DNA of 64,000 nt, taken from Nyssa sinensis. Its lineage: Eukaryota > Streptophyta > Magnoliopsida > Cornales > Nyssaceae. Made by a program: the position numbers and the translations under genes. The notes below the pieces were generated by a model. The model was given only the letters and a program-made list of their open reading frames with translations, made no database searches and was not told where the DNA came from. The number at the start of each line of letters is the position of its first letter. Positions within the stretch are counted from its first letter, which is position 1. The stretch is from the NCBI GenBank assembly GCA_008638375.1, contig CM018032.1, forward strand, positions 36,553,251 to 36,617,250, read 5' to 3'. This document shows positions 57,297 through 64,000 of this stretch, one piece after another.

Positions 57297-59948
57297 AACT
57301 CATTGGTTCGTGGCATGTTAGTTATTTATAGTTTATCTTTGTGAACTCATACTGTGTTCATCATTGATTAGTGAATCTTTTGTAGCTTGTGGATTTTATT
57401 CCACGTAAAATCATTGTGTCTTTCTTATTCTCATTATTTTGAGTGCTCGATATATTTAAGTTCATTTTCTAAATAATTTAAGCAGAGAATCTCTTAAGTA
57501 ATAATCAACCTTTCAAGTTAAGTTTAGTGAAAATTATGACAACAATTTTAATTAATTAAACCTAACTCTATCTCAATTAATTAGATTAGTATTTTCTTCT
57601 GCACTAAATTTTAAATTCACAATCTACATTTATATACACACACTCTTATGTATACATATATGCTTACACATGTCTATGCACACACATACTTGCACATACA
57701 TTTATACATACGTGTTTCTATCTAATTTACATCTCTATAAATAATTTTAATAGCCCTACCTAAAAAAGTAAAAATAAAATTACTTTTTAAAAATAATTAT
57801 CAAATGTATTTTTGAAAAAAAGTAGAAATTAACTTATTTTACTAATTAAAATTTTGTTATCAAACTCTACATTCTTTTTTTTTTTTTAATATTAGTTATT
57901 AGAAAGAACACATTACACCTGGTTTAGAAATTTTAACTCGATTTTTCAAAAGATAAAACAAAACAAAATATTTTGTAACGACTGTAGCTACCTATTTTAT
58001 TTTTGTATCTCCAATTGTGTTCCCAATATGATTAGTCACTTCGTGATTTTGTGCAACACGTTTGAGCTATCCAAGAAGGCTAGAAGTGATTTACAAGTTC
58101 CTTTATGCATGCTCAATTTGGCTATAATAGAAGTATATTCTTTGTATGCATAGTAGACTAGGTGCGCCTTCAATGATGTTTATTCTAAGTTAAGTCTAAT
58201 TTTTTTTTTTCACAGGTCGTTCGACGAAAAGTTCACAAAAAAAGATAGAAATTGTCATAGAGTCTCAAACAAATTCACCCACCAAACCCTTCAATTATTT
58301 AGGGACTAAAATACCTCTTTAGTATTTCTTTTTCTTCTAAAAGTATTCTAACTAAATCCCGTGAATGCCCCTGGAGATAAGGAAGCATTTCAAATTTTCA
58401 AAATTTAATAATTCACAATATATAAATCCATTTTCAATAAAATTTATATATTTGGACTTTAAAAATCAAGATCTATTCAACAAGATCTATATTGCTTATG
58501 AAAATTTAAAAAAAATTGCTTCTCAAACAGTAAAAATTCATTGTCCCTAAAGAGAGGATAGTAAAATTTTATTGTCTTGAAGATAATAAAAATTTACTAT
58601 TTCAAGACAGTAAACTTTTACTATCATAAGAAAACACTAAAATTTCAACTTCATTGTGAATTTCTCAATGGTTACTAATTTTATTTAGTTTTTTGAATCA
58701 CATTTTGGATGCTCAAATATACTTTCAAGGTAGTAAAAATTGTATAAAAGAAGCAGTATTTGGAAACAACAAAATCTTATCACCTCCTGCGAGGCAGTAA
58801 AATTTTGCTATCTCACTCCTTCAATATTTTTGTACAACCACCAAAGGTTTTAAATCTCATCATAGACAAACTATATGAGTTATCTGAAATGGAGACATTA
58901 ATTTGGGTTAATAGAATGTTGCGGTCTGAGTAGGATTTGTATCAAAATGGATTGGGATATCCGCGAGGGAAAAATTGCCCTATCGCACAAGATCACCCAG
59001 CTGCACTATCACCTTCTCCGATCATCATCACCGAACACCATCATTATTGTTACATCATCATCATCATGAAACTCAACTGCTACGTGCGTCCATCTCCATC
59101 GTCCACAGTCACATCGTCATTGATCCAACTTCACTCGTCACCACCATTGAAGATAGTCGCTCCCTCTCTCTACCACAACTGACACCATCCACTCATTGTA
59201 TCGGCCTTCCAAGATGATGAAGAGGAGATTGAAAAAAATTGTTAATTTAGCAGTACAAAGGTGATAATGAGTGTCTTTTGGTTTATAATTCGTGTTGAGG
59301 AAGCGATAGGGTAGTCCGCGTTGCTGGAAAATTTTGTTGCCTGCTTATCTTGCTTTAAATCTCAATTTCAAAAGTTTGGTTAAAATTTCATGGGTATAAA
59401 AAATTCATATATTAAAAATAATTGGTGCCAACTCATTGAGATGAATCTCAGGTTAAAAAATAAAATAATCAAGTAAACTCTACCCTAAAAGAGATCAAGC
59501 ATGAATTCTATAATAATTTAGCATATTTTTTTGAAGGATTTAATATCAATTAACTCTTGTTTTTAACTTTGATAGTTTGATGATTAATTAATTTTTTAAA
59601 TTAATGCATCAAAGATTCAAAATCATACACAAGTAAGAGTTGATGTAATTGACTGTCCAAGATACAATCTTTATATATAAGACCCACTATATATATATAT
59701 ATATATATAGTATAGTTCATATTATAACTCCATACATACATATACATATATGTATATCCAAAAACACTACTGGCCTGACACCTGAATATGTGTCACAGGC
59801 CCACGGCTGCAGCGAGCTAGAGGTTAACGCATGAATTAGAAAATTTAAAATCATTGACGGTAATTGTGATCAGGTAGAAACACTTTTTATGCAAAGCCCA
59901 AAAACCAGTGACACTGCATAGTACATATGTATGATACCCAAACATCTT
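57297..59948. other. Unannotated DNA downstream of the bHLH gene
   Basis: No gene supported. It includes AC/AT-rich patches (57630-57720), AT-rich DNA, a TCATCA/ACC-rich stretch (58980-59200) whose open frames are His/Ser/Pro low-complexity, and a (TA)n run at about 59688-59710. The 3' UTR of the bHLH gene must lie in the last few hundred bases, but I cannot place a polyadenylation site. Confidence 0.45.
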
Positions 59949-60653
59949 TCAACTAAGCATTTGCATAGAGCCCACCATTTGACAAGGTTGGCAAGCTGTC
60001 ATCAAGGATGAATAATTCATATTCGTCATTGCCGTTGCCGTTGTTGTTGGGAACAACATTGGCCTATCAGCCGCCGTACTTCGTTCCAATGATTGCACTT
60101 GCTTCTTCAAGAACTTCACGTAATGTATAGCCTCATCCAACATTGAAGCTGTGTCCATTTTGGTGCCACCCGGAACAAGTCTCTGCAGAATTCTTATTTT
60201 CTCGCTTATTCGTTCCCTCCGGTGCCTCGCAGCAACGCTCTGTGGATCCTTCGATATCTTCACGTTCTTCCGCTTTGGTGGCTTCACTGATTCCGGGTCT
60301 ATGTGAATTGGCTGCATCACTGCTATACGAAAAATCATCTCTCTCATTGCATCCATGGAGTTCCTCTTCTGTGTAACAAGATTAGGTGCTAGTGGTTCTT
60401 GAACTGGGGTGCCCATGAATGGTATGGAGGAAGGTGGACTCATCAATGAGGGTGAATTTACATGTGGGTTGTGGAAAAGAGGTGGTGTGCTTTCAATGCT
60501 GCTAGTGGCGCTTCCGCCGGAGAATTCAATTTCCGGCAATTCAGATGTGTTGTCGTATGGCCCAAAGAATTCAGGAAGCTTGTCCAGCTGCATCATCGTT
60601 GTCATCATCTCCATTGGATCTTCTGATGATGTTTTTAACAGTTCAACATCCAT
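59949..60653 (-). CDS. HEC: HECATE-like bHLH transcription factor
   Basis: Nuclear DNA-binding protein of 234 residues, no intron. The bHLH domain is at about 135-190: [20 protein letters not shown], loop with [19 protein letters not shown], second helix [15 protein letters not shown] conserved block just before it, [20 protein letters not shown] (101-120), and [10 protein letters not shown] (124-133) are hallmarks of HECATE proteins (group VIIIb, with INDEHISCENT), as is the C-terminal [10 protein letters not shown] and an N-terminal [15 protein letters not shown]. Length agrees with Arabidopsis HEC1-3 (roughly 220-240). HEC proteins dimerise with SPATULA and control gynoecium, transmitting-tract and meristem development. 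I chose the Met at 60653 because an upstream in-frame Met (60740) would add a 29-residue Ser/Leu-rich tail not seen in the family. The basic region has Gln and Ala where E-box binders have His and Glu. The frame is intact; a TATA box lies upstream. HEC1/HEC2 versus HEC3 cannot be decided with certainty; the QMVG ending favours HEC1/HEC2. Confidence 0.95.
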   Translation of the reverse strand: MDVELLKTSSEDPMEMMTTMMQLDKLPEFFGPYDNTSELPEIEFSGGSATSSIESTPPLFHNPHVNSPSLMSPPSSIPFMGTPVQEPLAPNLVTQKRNSMDAMREMIFRIAVMQPIHIDPESVKPPKRKNVKISKDPQSVAARHRRERISEKIRILQRLVPGGTKMDTASMLDEAIHYVKFLKKQVQSLERSTAADRPMLFPTTTATAMTNMNYSSLMTACQPCQMVGSMQMLS

Positions 60654-60805
60654 GAGAATTCTCAAACTTCTCTGCGACAGAGAGAGAACTGAGAAACTGA
60701 GAGACAAAGGGATGGGAAAGCTATTGAGAAGAGGACTCAAAAAATTAGGGTTTTATCACAAAGAAAAAGAGCTCTAGGAAGTATGGGAATATGTCAGTGG
60801 AAGGC

Positions 60806-60814
60806 TTATATATA
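60806..60814 (-). promoter_or_regulatory. Probable TATA box of the HECATE-like gene
   Basis: On the minus strand GTATATATAAG, about 155 bases before the chosen ATG. Transcription would be expected to start near 60775-60785, giving a 5' UTR of about 125 bases that contains GA/CT-rich sequence. Position and sequence fit a plant TATA box; no experimental support. Confidence 0.6.
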
Positions 60815-60819
60815 CAACA

Positions 60820-62319
60820 ACTTGTGAGTTGTGACCAATATTTTATTGGGTTACATAAATTTTTTTGCAGCATTAACTTTTTACATACACTTAATATATA
60901 TATATATATATATATAGATATAGATATAGATACACATACACACACACTTAGGCATGTCATCATTTTGGATTTTGATTAAATTGATTCATTTATGGTTTAT
61001 ACTTTTTTTTATTATCCATGACTTGATGGGATTGAATCCGAGAAAAATATCTGTTAAAAGAACTACATATAAATTTCATGTGATCCAATAAAAATTCAAT
61101 CCGTTACATATAAAACATGAAATATAATATATATATATATATATATATATTACATTTTAGGTTGGATAAATTTTATGGTATTTAAGTTTTCTTTGTTGAT
61201 GAATTTTATTTATTAGAATGGCACAAGGATTTTCCTTGTACTATCTTAGATATACGGTAGCTTATCTATTATTTTAAAAAAATATATGATATGATATGAT
61301 ATGCATTCAACTTCATATTAAAACAATTTTAAAAAAATATAAACTAGAGAATTATAGTCTATCAAATTGGATATGTTATTTGATATATGATATGTGATAA
61401 ATAATATATTTAAATTTAAATTTAAATAAATCAATAAGAAACTCATTGAATTATCATATACGATCAGATGTAATATTTTTTTTTTATAATAGATCGAATT
61501 TAAATCACTTTTGCGTACAAACCCTCTTGATAAATAGAGATAGAAAAATAGTTTTCAAATTGATTAGAATGGGCTCTACTTGTGATCTAGATCATAACCC
61601 ACTAATTGAGGCTATCTTTGGGAGGTAAAGCAAAACTAGATTTATTAACCAATTTGATTTTTAGTTTTTAAAAATTGTAGCTGTAGTGAAGGGTTAAATC
61701 TTAAATGGTTAACAGATCAAGGACACTAAATTTAGAAGTTGACCGACAAATTGGAGTGCTTGGATAAAGGATTGTAGTTGAGTAAAAGGTAGTCAAAAGT
61801 CCTAGCTAGGATTGGCATTTGCCTAAAAACCTTTTTCACTTGCTTTTTTGGGTTAATAAAAAAGCCCAAAGAAACCCCACAAATCACATGACATGTGTCA
61901 GAAGGATAAGCTCCCAAATTCAGAAGTGGGTCCACGTCACGAACCCCACCCCCCCTGCCTAGAGTATTATTCTACATCGGGTTACATACTTGTGCGGTGG
62001 CACTGCTAGTGCTGCCTTGGCAGTTGGCACGCTTCTCGAGCTGCTTCAGGAAGCCGTTGATTTGCTGAACCACTCAACCTTTCTGTACCTTCGGCAACTC
62101 ACTTCAACCGACTTTGTTTGATTTTTGCTTAAACTGATGCGAGCGCTTCAGGGAAAAGTAGATTTGTAAAAAGTATTTTTTTTTTAAATAATAACTTGAT
62201 ATTTGGATAATTACTTTTAAATATAATTATGATATTAGAAATAATAATAAAGTGTTTCGACAAAATACTTGATAAGTGTTTTTAAAGTTAAAATATTATT
62301 TTTATCCTTTAAATGTTAT
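60820..62319. other. Upstream DNA of the bHLH gene, no gene seen
   Basis: AT-rich with (TA)n runs at about 60894-60918 and 61128-61150, repeats of ATATGATATG near 61285-61305 and 61380-61400, and a GC-richer stretch (61920-62150) without a recognisable frame. Regulatory sites of the HECATE-like gene probably lie here but none can be named from sequence alone. Confidence 0.45.
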
Positions 62320-62945
62320 TGATATACCACAAACAGACATACCAATCACTTTGAGACACGTGTGCCCATCAGATTAACAAATCTCGATCCTACAGAGCTC
62401 ATATACTTCGGTCATACAGAACAGCTACAATCCTTCAGGGCATTCTTATTTATATATCATTCAGAACCGATAAACTCGGTCATACAGTGCAGATGAAACA
62501 TTCAGGATATTCTCATGTACATCTTCCAGACCTCCTGTTCTGGACAATATTTATTCAACGCTGCATATATAGTTTCCTTAACAACCGTTAAGCGGGGAAT
62601 AAGGAAACAGCCTTCAACACGGAAACTACTATCTATGATTATCTCCATCTACGGTTCAATGCTCCACAAGGTAACTGCAAATCTCCGATGATCAAATCCC
62701 TATATTCGTGGCGGCAAAACCTAATCAAATAAAGATAACCACGGCTTATATATTAAACCCTAGAGGTACGCTTTATTTTCTTATGCTCATTCTTTGGCTT
62801 TCAATACAGTCTTTCAATTCCTTTACTTACTTAAGCATCGGAGCGGCTACCGCCGGAGCCAATCCGGTGGTCCTCTGATCATCTTTCTGAGTGTTCTACA
62901 GGTCACGGAGCCCTCACGTGTTGCGAGTCAAAAAGTGCAGCATCA
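62320..62945 (+). repeat. 5' LTR of the Tat-like element
   Basis: Begins TGATATACCACAAACAGA and ends AAAAAGTGCAGCATCA, 626 bases. Boundaries were set by comparison with the solo LTR at 24940-25498, whose target duplication fixes its ends. A likely TATA box (CTTATATATTAAACC) lies near 62745, upstream of GGTACGCTTTATTTTC. Confidence 0.88.
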
Positions 62946-62948
62946 GTT

Positions 62949-62966
62949 TGGCGCCGTCTGTGGGAA
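62949..62966 (+). other. Primer-binding site of the Tat-like element
   Basis: TGGCGCCGTCTGTGGGAA, three bases after the LTR end. This GC-rich word is the usual primer site after the 5' LTR in many plant Tat/Athila-type elements; the exact tRNA was not determined. Confidence 0.8.
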
Positions 62967-63022
62967 CGACTAATCTCTACGTGCTTTATTCATAAACTCA
63001 TCTTTTTCCCCACCGGAAAACC

Positions 63023-64000
63023 ATGGCACCAAATCTCCGACCACGACAGAATACTCAGAGTTCGCAAAACGCTCAGCGTCAGCCGCCTGCTCCTCGCACG
63101 AGGGGACCAACGGCCAACCCTATGCGACAACAGATCGAAGCAATAAAACGACACAATGAACTGGTGCAGGAGCAATTGCTGGCCATCATTAGAACGCTGG
63201 CAACGCTCACGCAGAACCAAGCGGCGGCTTCTCCTAGCCCGCCGATCAATTTCGTTGCAGAAACGCAACCCCCGGTTGCCACGGAGAATGAAGAACTTCG
63301 TGGGCAGGCCCCCACTAACCAGCCTGGGCACCCCTCAGGCGTTGCTCACACTGGCCGAGATCCACAGCCATCAACAGTCCCTGGTTGGGGAACATCCGCT
63401 TTTGTTCCCGACGTGCATTACTGGAGCACTACTCGAGCCCCAACTCCTAGGGTTTCGGGAGCACCCCCGGCACCACAGGAACCTTATCATGCAGCACCAG
63501 TCCCACCGGTTCGGATTCCTCCTCCATCCGAAGGGCGCACTCCACCCTACTACCCTGAAGCCGAGGCTGTCAGGCAGGGTTCACAAGATGTCAGACTCAG
63601 AGACCCGCGAAGGGTAGAGGAGATTGCCGAGTCTATGGACTGGACAATCGGCTTAAGAGGACCTCAGAACCCTCCAGAGCAGGACGAACTGGCCAGGCTA
63701 CTCGGAAGACTAGCCACTCCGTTCACTCACGCCATCATGTCCGAAGAGAGGCCTAGAAAGTTCATGGTGCCCAAATTCACTCTCTACGACGGATCTGGAG
63801 ATCCAGGAGATCACCTATCTCATTATCAACATACGATGGCCCTTCACGGAGCCTCAGATGCTTTCATTTGCCGAACGTTCATCACCAGCCTGAAGGGAAC
63901 AGCTCTGAAGTGGTTCCACAACCTCCCTCCGAACTCCGTTGCCAGCTTCTACGAGCTCGGTAGGCAGTTCTTGGATAGGTTTATGACCAGCAGGAGGCTC
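63023..64000 (+). CDS. gag: Tat-like gag, open to the window edge (partial)
   Basis: 326 codons without a stop from the ATG at 63023 (MAPNLRPRQNTQSSQNAQRQ) to the last base. N-terminus is Pro/Gln/Arg-rich (1-32); a helical stretch follows (RQQIEAIKRHNELVQEQLLA, about 35-54) that looks like a coiled coil; then a long Pro-rich linker (70-200). From about residue 240 comes the Retrotrans_gag domain: FMVPKFTLYDGSGDPGDHLS, then HYQHTMALHGASDAF, RTFITSLKGTALKWFHNLPP, ASFYELGRQFLDRF. This pattern (K-Y-DG--DP-DHL...LKG-A--WF--LP..SF-EL...F) is that of Tat/Ogre-group gag proteins. Shorter frames on either strand here are shadows. Absence of any stop suggests a fairly young copy. Confidence 0.9.
   Translation, partial: MAPNLRPRQNTQSSQNAQRQPPAPRTRGPTANPMRQQIEAIKRHNELVQEQLLAIIRTLATLTQNQAAASPSPPINFVAETQPPVATENEELRGQAPTNQPGHPSGVAHTGRDPQPSTVPGWGTSAFVPDVHYWSTTRAPTPRVSGAPPAPQEPYHAAPVPPVRIPPPSEGRTPPYYPEAEAVRQGSQDVRLRDPRRVEEIAESMDWTIGLRGPQNPPEQDELARLLGRLATPFTHAIMSEERPRKFMVPKFTLYDGSGDPGDHLSHYQHTMALHGASDAFICRTFITSLKGTALKWFHNLPPNSVASFYELGRQFLDRFMTSRRL

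Larger units (their letters stand above)
62320..64000 (+). mobile_element. Tat-like Ty3/gypsy retrotransposon, 5' part, cut by the window edge
   Basis: Comprises a 5' LTR (62320-62945), a primer-binding site (from 62949) and an open gag frame (from 63023) that runs off the right edge. The gag domain and the PBS word TGGCGCCGTCTGTGGGA are of the kind found in the Tat/Retand group of Ty3/gypsy elements. The left flank is GTTAT; the partner duplication is outside the window. The LTR family is the same as the solo LTR at 24940-25498. Confidence 0.88.

Noticed and set aside
58937..59217. Two overlapping His/Ser/Pro-rich frames
   Set aside because: Low-complexity TCATCA/ACC-rich DNA, no start context, no homologue recognised.
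60143..60777. Open frames on the plus strand across the bHLH gene
   Set aside because: Antisense shadows of the HECATE-like coding sequence.
63156..63617. 153-codon frame on the plus strand
   Set aside because: It is a different frame inside the real gag frame (63023-64000), which carries the Retrotrans_gag motifs.

Overview
The window is nuclear DNA of a flowering plant, probably a eudicot. It is AT-rich, full of AT/GA/CT microsatellites, and built mostly of nested and decayed plant transposable elements. One host gene can be supported with confidence: an intronless bHLH transcription factor of the HECATE type (59949-60653, minus strand).

Layout. 1-1875: unannotated DNA with a fragment of an L1-type LINE (905-1140). 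1876-20415: a decayed CACTA (En/Spm) transposon holding a broken TNP2-type transposase, a broken second gene, a ~160-bp tandem array, a cluster of GCGACGC palindromes and a clear right terminus (CACTACAAGAAAA on the minus strand). Its left terminus is not in the window. Inside the tandem array sits a complete, recent Ty3/gypsy chromovirus of Tekay/Del type (8317-18948, minus strand; LTRs ~2.7 kb and about 99% alike by eye; TSD TAATC; PBS and PPT present), whose gag-pol frame is broken at three points. 20416-25689: gene-empty, apart from a solo LTR (24940-25498, TSD ATATC). 25690-30296: a complete Mutator-like element (MULE; 9-bp TSD, ~112-bp TIRs) with a dead transposase and, convergent to it, a two-exon GRF zinc-finger gene. 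30306-40545: AT-rich DNA with two related Copia-like solo LTRs. 40671-45054: a 4.4-kb solo LTR with a perfect TSD (CAGGT). 45341-48190: a second, truncated MULE with the same transposase plus convergent GRF-finger layout. 48190-57296: one truncated and one probably complete long LTR, the latter carrying a hAT MITE (8-bp TSD). 57297-62319: the HECATE-like gene and its flanks. 62320-64000: the 5' LTR, PBS and open gag of a Tat-like Ty3/gypsy element running off the right edge; its LTR is the same family as the solo LTR at 24940.

How the parts relate. Target-site duplications order several events: the Tekay copy entered an existing 160-bp array inside the CACTA element, and the hAT MITE entered an existing LTR. 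Solo LTRs outnumber complete retroelements, so unequal recombination has been removing DNA here. Nothing resembles an operon or a CRISPR array. The most unusual recurring architecture is the MULE carrying a convergent GRF zinc-finger gene, seen twice independently.
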